Shown piece by piece: positions 53,623 to 62,911 of a stretch of 64,000 nt of DNA; the stretch's first letter is position 1; each line of letters starts with the position of its first letter. The position numbers were made by a program, and so were the translations under genes. The notes below the pieces were generated by a model that was not told the origin of the DNA, did not search any database, and saw only the letters and a program-made list of their open reading frames with translations. Origin of the DNA: Hyphomicrobiales bacterium (lineage in GTDB: Bacteria > Pseudomonadota > Alphaproteobacteria > Rhizobiales > Rhizobiaceae). The stretch covers positions 147,405-211,404 of the forward strand of contig UICE01000005.1 in the NCBI GenBank assembly GCA_900471815.1, given 5' to 3'.

Positions 53623-53751
53623 TCACTTTATCTCTGAATTCTCGTTATTTATCCGGGATTTGTCGTCATCGACAAGCTCGTACCACATTGCATTTAATAC
53701 GGCGAAAGCTGCCGCAAAAGGTAATCCCAAAAGCCACGCAAAATACCACAT
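53623..53751 (-). CDS. cydX: Cytochrome bd oxidase small subunit CydX
   Basis: A 42-residue membrane peptide: MWYFAWLLGLPFAAAFAVLN then AMWYELVDDD and a charged tail ending EIK. The opening MWYFAW is the hallmark of CydX/YbgT, with one transmembrane helix (about 3-25). It is required for a stable, active cytochrome bd complex in E. coli. The gene starts 14 bases after the cydB stop on the same strand, with AGGAG before ATG. Too short for ordinary gene callers. Confidence 0.96.
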   Translation of the reverse strand: MWYFAWLLGLPFAAAFAVLNAMWYELVDDDKSRINNENSEIK

Positions 53752-53765
53752 GTCAGTTCTCCTGA

Positions 53766-54920
53766 TTAATAAGCGTGACCGCTTTTGTCGCCAATAGCTG
53801 CCTCATCCACCTTGCCCCATAGAACTTTGTAGACCCAGCTCGTATAGGCAACGATCAGCGGAATGAAGATTGCCGATACAACCAGCATAATGAACAATGT
53901 CAGGTGGCTTGATGAAGCATCCCAGACTGTGAGGCTAGATACGGGATCGAGCGATGATGGCAGGATGATCGGAAACATTGAAATGCCGACCGTTGCTATG
54001 ATCGATGCCACAGACAGGCCGCTCAACAGTATCGTGGTGCCTTCACGCCTCGCCTTCAGGCCAAAAAATGCGGCGATTGCCCCAAGAACAGCCAGAACAG
54101 GGACCGCCAAAAGTAAAGGCTGGGCGCTATAATTGGCGAACCAGGCGCCTTGCTCGATCACAACCGTCTTCATCAGCGGGTTGGAAGGAGCAGCCTTGTC
54201 GAGAAGGCTTGTTACCCTGTAACCGTCAATGCCCAACCAGAGAAATAATCCTGCAAGGGCAAAAATCACCACCGTTAAGGGTGCCGCAACCATTCCGCAG
54301 CCCCGCGCCCTGTCTGCGACAGGACCGGATGTTTTGATCATCAGCCAAGCACTGCCATGCATGATGAGCATCACTACGGAAAGGACGCCGCATAGAAGTG
54401 CAAAGGGATTGAGCAGATCGAAGAACGATCCCTCATAGAATATCCGCAGCTCACTGTTGAACCGAAACGGCACACCCTGAATAACATTTCCCACCGCAAC
54501 GCCGAAGATCAGCGCCGGCACAAAACCACCCACAAAAAGAGCCCAGTCCCATGCGGAGCGCCAGAGCGGGCTTTCCCTCTTGGAGCGATATTTGAACGCT
54601 ACGGGCCTTACGATGAGTGCTGCAAGTATAACGAACATGGCGAGGTAGAAGCCGGAAAAAGAGACGGCGTAGAGCGGGGGCCATGCGGCGAATATGACGC
54701 CGCCGCCCACGATCAGCCATACCTGATTGCCTTCCCAGATGGGGCCAATCGTATTGATGACGACCCGCCGCTCCATATCATTTTTTGCAATGAAGGGGAG
54801 GAGCGTTCCAATTCCCAGATCAAAACCATCGGTGACGGCAAACCCGATCAGAAGAGTTCCGAGCAGTACCCACCAGATGAGACGCAGCGTTTCATAGTCA
54901 AGAAGTTGATGCAGGATCAT
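53766..54920 (-). CDS. cydB: Cytochrome bd ubiquinol oxidase subunit II
   Basis: A 384-residue inner-membrane subunit with about nine helices. It starts MILHQLLDYETLRLIWWVLL followed by GTLLIGFAVTDGFDLGIGTL, the standard opening, and shows TIGPIWEGNQVWLIVGGGVI. It supports subunit I and contributes to quinol oxidation and oxygen reduction without proton pumping. It follows cydA after six bases and precedes cydX. Confidence 0.97.
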   Translation of the reverse strand: MILHQLLDYETLRLIWWVLLGTLLIGFAVTDGFDLGIGTLLPFIAKNDMERRVVINTIGPIWEGNQVWLIVGGGVIFAAWPPLYAVSFSGFYLAMFVILAALIVRPVAFKYRSKRESPLWRSAWDWALFVGGFVPALIFGVAVGNVIQGVPFRFNSELRIFYEGSFFDLLNPFALLCGVLSVVMLIMHGSAWLMIKTSGPVADRARGCGMVAAPLTVVIFALAGLFLWLGIDGYRVTSLLDKAAPSNPLMKTVVIEQGAWFANYSAQPLLLAVPVLAVLGAIAAFFGLKARREGTTILLSGLSVASIIATVGISMFPIILPSSLDPVSSLTVWDASSSHLTLFIMLVVSAIFIPLIVAYTSWVYKVLWGKVDEAAIGDKSGHAY

Positions 54921-54926
54921 GATCGT

Positions 54927-56504
54927 CTACTCCGCTGGTACAATATGTGTGGAAATGAGGGCGGCTTCCGGCTCGTGATCCGGCTCAGGTCCACCCTTGA
55001 TAGCTTTCAACATCAAGCCCATCTCGATGATGAAAAGCGTCGTGTAGATGACGACAAAGCCTGCAATCGTGATAAGCAAAGACTTGGCGCCGAGGTTGGA
55101 AACCGCAGCAGCGGTGGGTAGTACGCCCTCAATAATCCATGGCTGCCGTCCAAACTCAGCAACGATCCATCCGAGTTCCGCTGCGACCCAGGGCAGCGGA
55201 ATCGAAAAAACCGCAATACGCAAAAGGAAGGGATAGGCATCAATCTTTCTGCGAACAGAAAGTATGAAAAAGGTCAAAGTCAGCAGAATGAAGAACATGC
55301 CAAGCCCGACCATTATACGGAATGACCAGAACAGCGTGGGTACATGTGGAACAGTATCCCAGGCGGCTTTCGCGATCTGCTCGTCAGAAGCCTCCCTCGG
55401 ATCGTCGACATAACGCTTTAGCAGCAGCGCATAACCAAGATCGGCGCCGTTTGTTTCGAAAGCCTCGCGGACATCCGCGCCAACTGTCGTGGTACTGCCT
55501 ACCTCACGAATCTTCTGAAGTGCATCATAGGCGATCATGCCTTTCCGGATTCTGACCTCCGCGTGTTGCACAAGCTCTTCTATGCCGGGAATGACCGTCG
55601 TCAGCGATCGCGTACCAATCAGGCCCATTACCCATGGAATGTGGACTGCATAATGTGTCTCACGCGCTTCCTGGTCCGGAAAACCGAATGCCGTAAAGGC
55701 GGCCGGGGCGGGCTCTGTTTTCCACATGGCCTCGATTGAAGCCAGCTTCATCTTTTGGTGCTCTGTTGAAAGATATCCGCTTTCGTCCCCGAGAACGACA
55801 ACTGAGAGGGCAGAAGCCAATCCAAATGACGCGGCGATTGTCATTGAGCGCTTGGCAAGCTCGACATGCCGCCCCTTCAGGATATACCACGCGGATACGC
55901 CCAGCACGAAGATAGAGGCTGTGACGTAGCCTGCGGAAACCGTATGCACAAACTTGGCCTGAGCAACGGGGTTGAATAAAACTTCAAAGAAATCAGAGAC
56001 TTCCATGCGCATTGTCTGCGGATTGAATGCCGAGCCCACCGGATTTTGCATCCAGCCATTGGCGATCAATATCCATAGTGCGGAGAAGTTGGATCCTGCG
56101 GCAACGGCCCAGGTGGCGGCCAGATGGCCCACCTTGGACAGCTTGTCCCAACCGAAGAAGAAGAGACCAACGAAGGTCGCCTCCAGAAAGAACGCCATTA
56201 GACCTTCAATCGCCAGTGGCGCACCAAAAATGTCGCCTACATAATGGCTGTAGTAGCTCCAATTCATCCCGAACTGGAATTCCATAACGATGCCCGTCGC
56301 CACGCCGATGGCGAAGTTAATTCCAAACAAGGTTCCCCAGAATTTGGTCATCTGTCGCCAAATCACACGGCCGGTCATCACATAAACCGTCTCCATGATT
56401 GCCAGCAGCACAGAAAGCCCCAGCGTTAGCGGTACGAACAGAAAGTGATAAAGAGCTGTGATCGCGAATTGCAGGCGCGAGAGCGCTACTATGTCGAGTT
56501 CCAT
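54927..56504 (-). CDS. cydA: Cytochrome bd ubiquinol oxidase subunit I
   Basis: A 525-residue heme subunit. His20 in ALYHFLFVPLT ligates heme b595, the histidine in FVHTVSAGYVT and the methionine in FRIMVGLGM ligate heme b558, and GWIVAEFGRQPW is the conserved late motif. The large loop after helix six carries the quinol-site part IEAMWKTEPAPA and is long, as in E. coli, placing it in the long-Q-loop class. High-affinity oxygen reduction at low oxygen. A hairpin separates it from cydC. Confidence 0.97.
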   Translation of the reverse strand: MELDIVALSRLQFAITALYHFLFVPLTLGLSVLLAIMETVYVMTGRVIWRQMTKFWGTLFGINFAIGVATGIVMEFQFGMNWSYYSHYVGDIFGAPLAIEGLMAFFLEATFVGLFFFGWDKLSKVGHLAATWAVAAGSNFSALWILIANGWMQNPVGSAFNPQTMRMEVSDFFEVLFNPVAQAKFVHTVSAGYVTASIFVLGVSAWYILKGRHVELAKRSMTIAASFGLASALSVVVLGDESGYLSTEHQKMKLASIEAMWKTEPAPAAFTAFGFPDQEARETHYAVHIPWVMGLIGTRSLTTVIPGIEELVQHAEVRIRKGMIAYDALQKIREVGSTTTVGADVREAFETNGADLGYALLLKRYVDDPREASDEQIAKAAWDTVPHVPTLFWSFRIMVGLGMFFILLTLTFFILSVRRKIDAYPFLLRIAVFSIPLPWVAAELGWIVAEFGRQPWIIEGVLPTAAAVSNLGAKSLLITIAGFVVIYTTLFIIEMGLMLKAIKGGPEPDHEPEAALISTHIVPAE

Positions 56505-56536
56505 TGCTTTGCGTCGGGTTATCCGACCCCCTGTTG

Positions 56537-56561
56537 ATTGGCTCGTCTCATACGAGCCAAT
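56537..56561 (-). promoter_or_regulatory. Intercistronic hairpin between cydC and cydA
   Basis: ATTGGCTCGT at 56537-56546 pairs perfectly with ACGAGCCAAT at 56552-56561 (five-base loop). It may stabilise or partly attenuate the message ahead of cydAB. No T run. Confidence 0.55.
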
Positions 56562-56573
56562 AGAAATAAGCGT

Positions 56574-58262
56574 CTAATCAGGCCTCAGATTGTTGAGGAT
56601 TGACTGGTATTCAGGTTCGCCCTTGCAACACACCGCTTTGATGCGCCCATGCTCAAGAACCAGCAGTTGATCAGCCAGCATGGCCTCCCGCCTGATATGT
56701 GTTGCGATGACAACTGTCTTTTTCTTCATTTGACCGGCCAGCCGTTGCAGAACATCGCGGGCAGTTTCGCCGTCGATCCCTTCCGAAGGCTCGTCCAGCA
56801 GCCAGACAGGCGCGCTACTCAACAAAAGCCGGGCCAATGCAAAGCGTCGGCCTTGTCCTCCAGAAAGGCCAATTCCACCTTCGCCGAGCTTCGTGTCCAG
56901 TCCCTCGGGCAGCGTCGCAATCAACTCGGCTAATCCGGCAACTGATAAAACGTCCAGCAGATGCTGGTCGGTTGCGCCGGGAGCCGCCAAAAGCAGATTA
57001 TCGCGCAGGCTATCTTGAAAAAGCTCCGTCCTTTGGATGAGCGATACTGAGGCAATGCTCCTTGCAATCCCGGTCGCAGCTTTGATTTCGCCCGCCAGCA
57101 ATGCGAGCAATGTCGTTTTACCCGAACCGCTTGCACCAATGATGGCCACACGGTCACCGCGCTCAAGTGTCAGCGACACATTCTGCAAAGAGGGCAGGGC
57201 AGACCCGGGGTAGGTTACACAGGCCTCACGCAGTTCGACCGCCAAATTTTCCGCAGGAACCTGCAAGGGGAGAGGGTTAGCTGGGGTAACCAAATCCGGT
57301 CCAAGCCTTCGTGCGGCAAGGACCGTTCTGCCGAGCTCGATGGCACCACGTCTTAAAGCGGCAAAAGGCTCCAGCGCTGCAAGAGCAACCAGAATCCCCA
57401 TCACCGCCACAGGGCCACTGATAGTTCCCAGGCTCGCCAGATAAGCAACGCCGTACAAGACAGCACCGAGCAAAACGGCTGAGGCAATGCCGAAACCTGC
57501 GGCTACCTTGGTTTCGATAAGGTTCAGAGTGCCATCAGACAGAGCTAGCTGGGTGTCTGCAGTAAGAGCCGAGTTTTTAAAAGCTGATAATTGCCCTGCC
57601 ATAACCAGTTCGGTTTGGCCCGCCACCACGTCAATCGTGCGCGACCGAAGCGCTTCAAGCCTGTAAGCGCGGCGACGCGCTGGCACGATACTCCCGCGTG
57701 CTGCAAGAACAGGAATTCCCAATCCTGTTGCAAGGAGCCAAGCCGCCACCGCCAGACCAAGCAATGGATGCATCACGCCGAATACGACGGCAACAGCCAA
57801 AGCCGTGCAGAGCGCTACTGCCATCGGAACCAATATCCGCAGATACAGGGAATCCAGCGCATCAATATCGGCTGTCAGCCGAAACAATAGTCGGGAAGGT
57901 TGAAGTGCCAATCTGTTTGCTGCGCTAGGTTGGGCGGTATTCCTGAAGAGCCGTTCACGCAACGCTGCAAGCACACCCAACGTTGCCTCGTGCGTTGTTA
58001 ACCGCTCGCCGTAGCGGGCAGCAGTTCTGGCAAGCGACAGAAACCTTATGGCCGCCGCAGGAGCGAACACGTCAAAAACGAGGGCCGTTGCTACCGAGGT
58101 ACCAGCAATTGCCGTCGCTGTAATGAACCAGCCAGACACGCCCAGCAAAACAATGCCTGCAAAGACAGTACCCGCCGCAAGCAGAGCGCCAGCCAGGAGC
58201 ATTACGCGTCGTTCGGCAAAAAAGAGACCGATAACAGGTTTAAACACACGCCAGAGGGTCAT
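56574..58262 (-). CDS. cydC: ABC exporter subunit CydC
   Basis: A 562-residue half-transporter: six membrane helices in the first 310 residues, then an ATPase domain with GASGSGKTT, GLSGGQGRRFALARLLL and VWLLDEPSEGID. With CydD it exports cysteine and glutathione (heme handling has also been shown) and is needed to assemble cytochrome bd. The usual Gln of the signature is present. Overlaps cydD by four bases. Confidence 0.94.
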   Translation of the reverse strand: MTLWRVFKPVIGLFFAERRVMLLAGALLAAGTVFAGIVLLGVSGWFITATAIAGTSVATALVFDVFAPAAAIRFLSLARTAARYGERLTTHEATLGVLAALRERLFRNTAQPSAANRLALQPSRLLFRLTADIDALDSLYLRILVPMAVALCTALAVAVVFGVMHPLLGLAVAAWLLATGLGIPVLAARGSIVPARRRAYRLEALRSRTIDVVAGQTELVMAGQLSAFKNSALTADTQLALSDGTLNLIETKVAAGFGIASAVLLGAVLYGVAYLASLGTISGPVAVMGILVALAALEPFAALRRGAIELGRTVLAARRLGPDLVTPANPLPLQVPAENLAVELREACVTYPGSALPSLQNVSLTLERGDRVAIIGASGSGKTTLLALLAGEIKAATGIARSIASVSLIQRTELFQDSLRDNLLLAAPGATDQHLLDVLSVAGLAELIATLPEGLDTKLGEGGIGLSGGQGRRFALARLLLSSAPVWLLDEPSEGIDGETARDVLQRLAGQMKKKTVVIATHIRREAMLADQLLVLEHGRIKAVCCKGEPEYQSILNNLRPD

Positions 58263-60019
58263 GGATGTTCCTCCCGGCAGGTCTTATTTCCAATGATGAT
58301 TGTCCTGCCCATGCGCGCGGCCAGCACCGGGTCATGTGTCGCGACGATCAAGGTTTTTCCGGCAGCAACCGCTAGTAAACGATCTGCGATTTCATCTGCT
58401 GTTGCTTTGTCGAGATGTGCTGTCGGCTCATCCGCAAGGATTAGGCCAGCGTCGCGGTCAATGGCCATTCGGGCCAGCGCAAGCCGCCGGATCTCGCCCC
58501 CGGACAAGCCTGAGCCACCCTCGCCAAGATAATTGTGGCGTTGCGCATTGGCGACTTTGTGCAAGGAAGAGACACGCAATGCATCGTCAATATCATCTTT
58601 GGTCAAGCCGCGCCGGTGCAAGCATAGATTGTCGGAGATTGTACCTGCGAAAATATGCGGCGTTTGCCCCATCCAGCCTATGCGCGTGCGCAAGATCCCA
58701 CTGGTGTTTGCATCAAGCACCGTATCACCGATCCTGATTGTTCCTGCCGTGACAGGTGCTAATCCTGCAATCAATGCCAGCAGGGTAGATTTGCCCGCGC
58801 CACTTGGACCCAGTAGTGCGATATGCTCGCCAGGGCGCACTTCAAGATTGAGGCCATCAAATAACGGAGAATGCGATCCTGCATGGCTAAATGACAGGTT
58901 TTCTACCGTTAGCGCCACAGGCGCTCCCGACCATCTCACCGCCTGCAACTGCGTAGAATTATCCGTAATGGGCAAACCCGTCACTGAGAGGCTGTCCAGT
59001 GCATCGATTGCGGCCTCTCCAGCGGCTCGGTCGTGCCAGACTGCTGACAACTCACGCAGCGGTTCAAAAAAGGCTGGTGCCAGCAAGAGTATAAACAGGC
59101 CTTCGCCAAGACCAAGGCGGTGGCCCCAGGCGCCGAATTCAAGCTGTCCAAGAAAATGAAACCCAACATAGACGGCGACCATGGCAACACCCAATGCCGC
59201 AAAAAGCTCAAGAACGGCCGAGGACAGGAATGCGATGCGCAGAACTGCCATCGTCCGCGTTCTAAGCTCATCCGCATTGGCACGCAGTCTTTGGGCTGTG
59301 AAATCAACTGCACCGAGCGAGCGTATCGTCGCAAGACCACGCAATCGGTCTAACAGGAATGCGTTCAGATCGCCCATTTCGGCCAGATGCCGCTCGCTTG
59401 CCGCCTTTGCACGCCATCCGATCAGAGCCATGAAAATCGGGATTAATGGCGCCGCCATCAACAAAACCAGCCCTGCAACCCAGGACAGTGGAAAGATGCA
59501 GATCAGGATAACCAAGGGTATGATTGTGGCCTTCATCCTTGCAGGGCGGAAACGGGCAAGATAGGGCAAAATGGCGTCCGCCTGTTCGGCGATGACGCTT
59601 GCTGCGAGGCCAGATGCTGGCTTCTCGATGTCGAGGGGAGAGCGCTGGGACAATGCCAGGATTGCTTGCCTTCTTTTTTCCGACAATGTTTCCCGTGCCT
59701 TGCGGAAGGTCAGTCTTGCGCCGAAAGCATCCAGCAGTGCTCGTAATACGCCTACAATGATTATAGCTGTGACGATCCAGTGAATTTCCGCCATGCTGCC
59801 GGCGATGATGATCGTTGCACCTTTAGCCAGCAGGGCGGCCTGCGGTAGCCAAAGCAGCGATGCCAGTACCTGCATAATGGCAGCACCGCGTTCATTCTCG
59901 GAATTCTTCTTTACACAGATCCGAGCCTCGCCATCAACGGGATTGGGGCGCACTGACGCATCAGTGTCTGCCAACCCTTCTCTGGTAAGCGCTATGGTGG
60001 ATGGGTGCAAAGAGCTCAT
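58259..60019 (-). CDS. cydD: ABC exporter subunit CydD
   Basis: A 586-residue half-transporter with the membrane part (about 50-330) and an ATPase domain showing GPSGAGKST, GLSGGEIRRLALARM and LILADEPTAHLD. The signature SGGE replaces SGGQ as in many CydD proteins. GERHLAEMGDLNAFLLDRLRGL-like ASERHLAEMGDLNAFLLDRL lies in the coupling region. Start at 60019, two bases after the regulator stop; the first 45 residues are probably a cytosolic extension. Confidence 0.93.
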   Translation of the reverse strand: MSSLHPSTIALTREGLADTDASVRPNPVDGEARICVKKNSENERGAAIMQVLASLLWLPQAALLAKGATIIIAGSMAEIHWIVTAIIIVGVLRALLDAFGARLTFRKARETLSEKRRQAILALSQRSPLDIEKPASGLAASVIAEQADAILPYLARFRPARMKATIIPLVILICIFPLSWVAGLVLLMAAPLIPIFMALIGWRAKAASERHLAEMGDLNAFLLDRLRGLATIRSLGAVDFTAQRLRANADELRTRTMAVLRIAFLSSAVLELFAALGVAMVAVYVGFHFLGQLEFGAWGHRLGLGEGLFILLLAPAFFEPLRELSAVWHDRAAGEAAIDALDSLSVTGLPITDNSTQLQAVRWSGAPVALTVENLSFSHAGSHSPLFDGLNLEVRPGEHIALLGPSGAGKSTLLALIAGLAPVTAGTIRIGDTVLDANTSGILRTRIGWMGQTPHIFAGTISDNLCLHRRGLTKDDIDDALRVSSLHKVANAQRHNYLGEGGSGLSGGEIRRLALARMAIDRDAGLILADEPTAHLDKATADEIADRLLAVAAGKTLIVATHDPVLAARMGRTIIIGNKTCREEHP

Positions 60020-60021
60020 AC

Positions 60022-60597
60022 TCAGCCCTTGTCGTTGGTACGTTTTGACCGGCCAAGAGAAACGATCTTGTCCTTGGCTTCCAGAAGCTTTGTGACCTTT
60101 GCGCCAAGCGTGAGCAGTGTTGCGAGGCGATCCGTTTCAAGTTGCTTGACGTCTTCATACCAGGTTGTCAGCTGCTCGATCAGGCTATGCATTTCTCCCA
60201 TGCGCACTTGTGCGTGGCGCTCAGCATCGCTTGCGGGTTTCTGCATGAGGATTTCACGCAAAACCGACAATGTCGGGTCAACTTCACGCTTCTTTCGCTC
60301 TTCGGCAAGCGTCCTCAAAATCTGCCAGACATCATCGGGCGTCGTGAAAAAATCGCGCCTGTCATCTGGAAGATGCTTGAGCAACACCAAATTCCAGGCT
60401 TGCAGTTCACGCAGGCTCATAGAAACATTGGAGCGGGAAATACCAAGGGATTCAACGATTTGCTCGGCATTCAGCGGCTCGGGCGAGACGTAAAGCAGGG
60501 CGTAGATTTGACCCACGGTCCGGTTGATACCCCACCGACTGCCCATTTCCCCAAAATGAAGCACAAAAGATTGGACAAGGGGCGGCAGGTTCATCAT
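60022..60597 (-). CDS. GbsR/MarR-type regulator
   Basis: A 191-residue winged-helix regulator of the GbsR family (COG1510). The helix-turn-helix covers about 28-90: RTVGQIYALLYVSPEPLNAE and SLGISRSNVSMSLRELQAWN are the recognition segments. The C-terminal half is helical, possibly coiled (residues 95-185), for dimerisation. It is the first gene of the cydDCABX unit and probably controls it. A long perfect palindrome stands just upstream. Known GbsR proteins sense osmolytes; the signal here is unknown. Confidence 0.88.
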   Translation of the reverse strand: MMNLPPLVQSFVLHFGEMGSRWGINRTVGQIYALLYVSPEPLNAEQIVESLGISRSNVSMSLRELQAWNLVLLKHLPDDRRDFFTTPDDVWQILRTLAEERKKREVDPTLSVLREILMQKPASDAERHAQVRMGEMHSLIEQLTTWYEDVKQLETDRLATLLTLGAKVTKLLEAKDKIVSLGRSKRTNDKG

Positions 60598-60612
60598 GTT
60601 TTCGTCTCATCA

Positions 60613-60638
60613 GTTATTTCAGTAATTACTGAAATAAC
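60613..60638. promoter_or_regulatory. 26-base perfect palindrome upstream of the cyd regulator
   Basis: Positions 60613-60638 are a perfect palindrome with half site GTTATTTCAGTAA, without spacer, 16 bases before the ATG at 60597. The length fits a dimeric winged-helix regulator and supports autoregulation of the GbsR-like gene and the cyd genes. It does not match the FNR consensus. Confidence 0.75.
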
Positions 60639-60717
60639 GATACTACATGAAAACTCCTTCTTCAACGCCACTCGCCAAGGTGCGACGATTGTGCTCCTCT
60701 GCCCGTTAAAACAAAAA

Positions 60718-60751
60718 AAGCCCGGCCAGATCACTTGATCTGGCCGGGCTT
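60718..60751 (-). terminator. Intrinsic terminator of the efe operon
   Basis: AAGCCCGGCCAGATCA at 60718-60733 pairs perfectly with 60736-60751, 16 bases. On the minus strand it is followed by a run of T (the A run at 60713-60719), 20 bases past the stop of the imelysin gene. Strong terminator. Confidence 0.92.
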
Positions 60752-60771
60752 CAAATTGACGATGTGATGAC

Positions 60772-61599
60772 TTAGTTTAGACCAAGCTTGCCACGCAATG
60801 TGGAAAGGTCTTCTGCAAGCGTGTTAACTGCCGCTGCCAGCACGGCACGGTCATCGTCAGTCAGCTTGTCATAAAGCTCATAACCATCACCTTTTTTGTA
60901 CTTTGCAAGCGTGACATCAACCTTGTCGAAATTGCCTGAAACCTTGGTGATGAACTCACCATCGCTTTTCTCGATCAAAGGCCGCACGAGATCGAAGATC
61001 TTGCGCGAACCATCGAAATTCGCCTTGAAATCCCAAAGGTCAGTGTGGCTGTAACGATCTTCTTCACCGGAAATCTTGGTGGCGGCAACTTCTTCCATAA
61101 GGGCTGCAGCGCCGCCCACGACCTTTTCGGGTGGCAGCGTCAGCTCAGTAATGCGCTTGTTGAGCTCTGTCACATCTGCCATCAGCTTATCGGCAAAAGG
61201 AGCCAGATCCTTTGTGCTGTTTTCGGAAAACAGACCATATTCGATACGGTGGAAGCCCGTGAATTCGGGATCCTTTTCCGCTTTCTCATGGTCGTCTGCG
61301 CGAGAATCGATTGATCCGTCAAGATCGCTGAAAAGTTCTGCGATCGGTTCGATTGCTTCATAGCTCATACGCGTCGGAGCAAAGAGCGACTTGGCCTTGT
61401 CAACATCTCCAGCCTTTACCGCATCGGTAAATGCCTTGGTATCCGCGACCAGCTTTTCCAAATTTTCTGATACATAGATCTTGTAGTCGGCAATTGGGCC
61501 AACCAGATCAAGTGGAGCAACTTCGGCTGACGCTACGCGCGGCAGGAATGCAGCTGTGATCGCAAAGAGGCTTGCAGAGAGAGTTATCTTCAACTTCAT
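60772..61599 (-). CDS. Imelysin-domain periplasmic protein (EfeM-like)
   Basis: A 275-residue secreted protein. Signal peptide [20 protein letters not shown] ending VASA (25). The rest is one imelysin/peptidase-M75 domain with the metal motif H117-x-x-E120 in [10 protein letters not shown] and [10 protein letters not shown] (about residue 180). It lacks the cupredoxin domain of full EfeO, so it is the EfeM-like form. Binds ferric or ferrous iron in related systems. Ten bases after efeB; last gene of the operon. Confidence 0.9.
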   Translation of the reverse strand: MKLKITLSASLFAITAAFLPRVASAEVAPLDLVGPIADYKIYVSENLEKLVADTKAFTDAVKAGDVDKAKSLFAPTRMSYEAIEPIAELFSDLDGSIDSRADDHEKAEKDPEFTGFHRIEYGLFSENSTKDLAPFADKLMADVTELNKRITELTLPPEKVVGGAAALMEEVAATKISGEEDRYSHTDLWDFKANFDGSRKIFDLVRPLIEKSDGEFITKVSGNFDKVDVTLAKYKKGDGYELYDKLTDDDRAVLAAAVNTLAEDLSTLRGKLGLN

Positions 61600-61609
61600 C
61601 GTGAGTTCC

Positions 61610-62905
61610 TTAGGATTTGATGCGGGTCATCTGATGGCCCGATGCTTCAAGAAGTGTCCGGCCTACGAAGTCGTCCTCGTTCGCTGGGCCGGGCAGTGTA
61701 AAAAAGAAACCGCCACCAATCGGTTTGATATATTCTTCGAGTGGCTCACCATCGAGCTGTCGCTGAACGGTGATGAAGCCCTTCTCAAGGTCGGCCTGGT
61801 AGCAGATGAAAAGCAGGCCCTGTTCAAGCTGGCCTGATTTACTCACGCCGTTTGAATAGTTGAACGGGCGGCGCAAAATGCGATTCTCGTCAGATGTTTT
61901 TGTGCGTTTATTGGCCAATCTGATATGGGCATCCAGCGCGGTGACTTTGCCTTCCGGATCATTTGAGTAGTCCGGAACGTCAAATTCCGCGGTGCCACCG
62001 AAGGGCGCTCCACTGGCTTTTTTTCGTCCGATAATTGCTTCCTGCTCGGCCAGCGGCGTCCTATCCCAGCGCTCAACGAAATTGCGTATGATCCGCACCA
62101 CCTGATAAGTACCCGCCTGGGCCCATGAAGGCTCGTCGCTTTGGCGCACCCAGACGAGTTGGTCCATGAGCGCAGCATCATTGCCATCGGGATTTGCGGT
62201 TCCATCGCGGAATCCCAGAAAATTTCGCGCCGTTTCGTGAGTGCCATCGGCTTTTGGCGGAAGAACCGGAACGGAACCCTCCTGCTTCCACCGCAGGACC
62301 ATCAGATCCGGCAAATTCTTCAAAATATCCCGCAGGGCGTGAATGTTTGTGTCCGGTGTATTTGCACATATCTGCAAGCTCAGATCGCCGTGACATAAAT
62401 CGGCGTCGAGTGCATCGTTGCGCGACGCTTTCATGCGCGAGAGCTGCTTCGGCTTATGGTTTATGAGCCAATCACGCTGATCAAAGAACGAAGAGCCCAA
62501 GGACACGGTGATCGTCAAATTATCCGGCGGGATAACCGGGCCCAGAATACCTGAATCCGACGGCGGCAGTTTGTCGTCAAACTCTGGCGGCGTGCCACCT
62601 TTCATCAGAAAGTCGATGCGCTGTGATAGTGTTCTGAACAGCCGTTCAACTTCTTCAGGCGTTTTGGCGAGAACGTGAAAAGATGCAATCATCCCTGCTG
62701 CGGGCCGCGGGGTGACAATACCGGCTTGATGGACGCCGTAAAACGATTGACGTTCCTGCGTCTTGTCGCTGACAGGAGCGTCGGTAACCTGTTCACCCTG
62801 CTTTTGTGCGGCGCTGGCAGCTGTTAATCCTGCAACCACGGCGGTACCCGCGCCAAATAGCACGCTGCGGCGCGTTGTCGTAAATTTATCAATATCCTTG
62901 CCCAT
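61610..62905 (-). CDS. efeB: DyP-type heme peroxidase EfeB
   Basis: A 431-residue dye-decolourising peroxidase exported by Tat: [17 protein letters not shown] has the twin arginine and hydrophobic core. The catalytic Asp234 is in GFRDGT (231-236), the DyP signature; [17 protein letters not shown] and [16 protein letters not shown] are family segments, and the distal/proximal region is intact through [20 protein letters not shown]. It handles heme or ferrous iron in the periplasm with EfeO and EfeU. Six bases after the efeO stop. Confidence 0.94.
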   Translation of the reverse strand: MGKDIDKFTTTRRSVLFGAGTAVVAGLTAASAAQKQGEQVTDAPVSDKTQERQSFYGVHQAGIVTPRPAAGMIASFHVLAKTPEEVERLFRTLSQRIDFLMKGGTPPEFDDKLPPSDSGILGPVIPPDNLTITVSLGSSFFDQRDWLINHKPKQLSRMKASRNDALDADLCHGDLSLQICANTPDTNIHALRDILKNLPDLMVLRWKQEGSVPVLPPKADGTHETARNFLGFRDGTANPDGNDAALMDQLVWVRQSDEPSWAQAGTYQVVRIIRNFVERWDRTPLAEQEAIIGRKKASGAPFGGTAEFDVPDYSNDPEGKVTALDAHIRLANKRTKTSDENRILRRPFNYSNGVSKSGQLEQGLLFICYQADLEKGFITVQRQLDGEPLEEYIKPIGGGFFFTLPGPANEDDFVGRTLLEASGHQMTRIKS

Positions 62906-62911
62906 CTCAAA

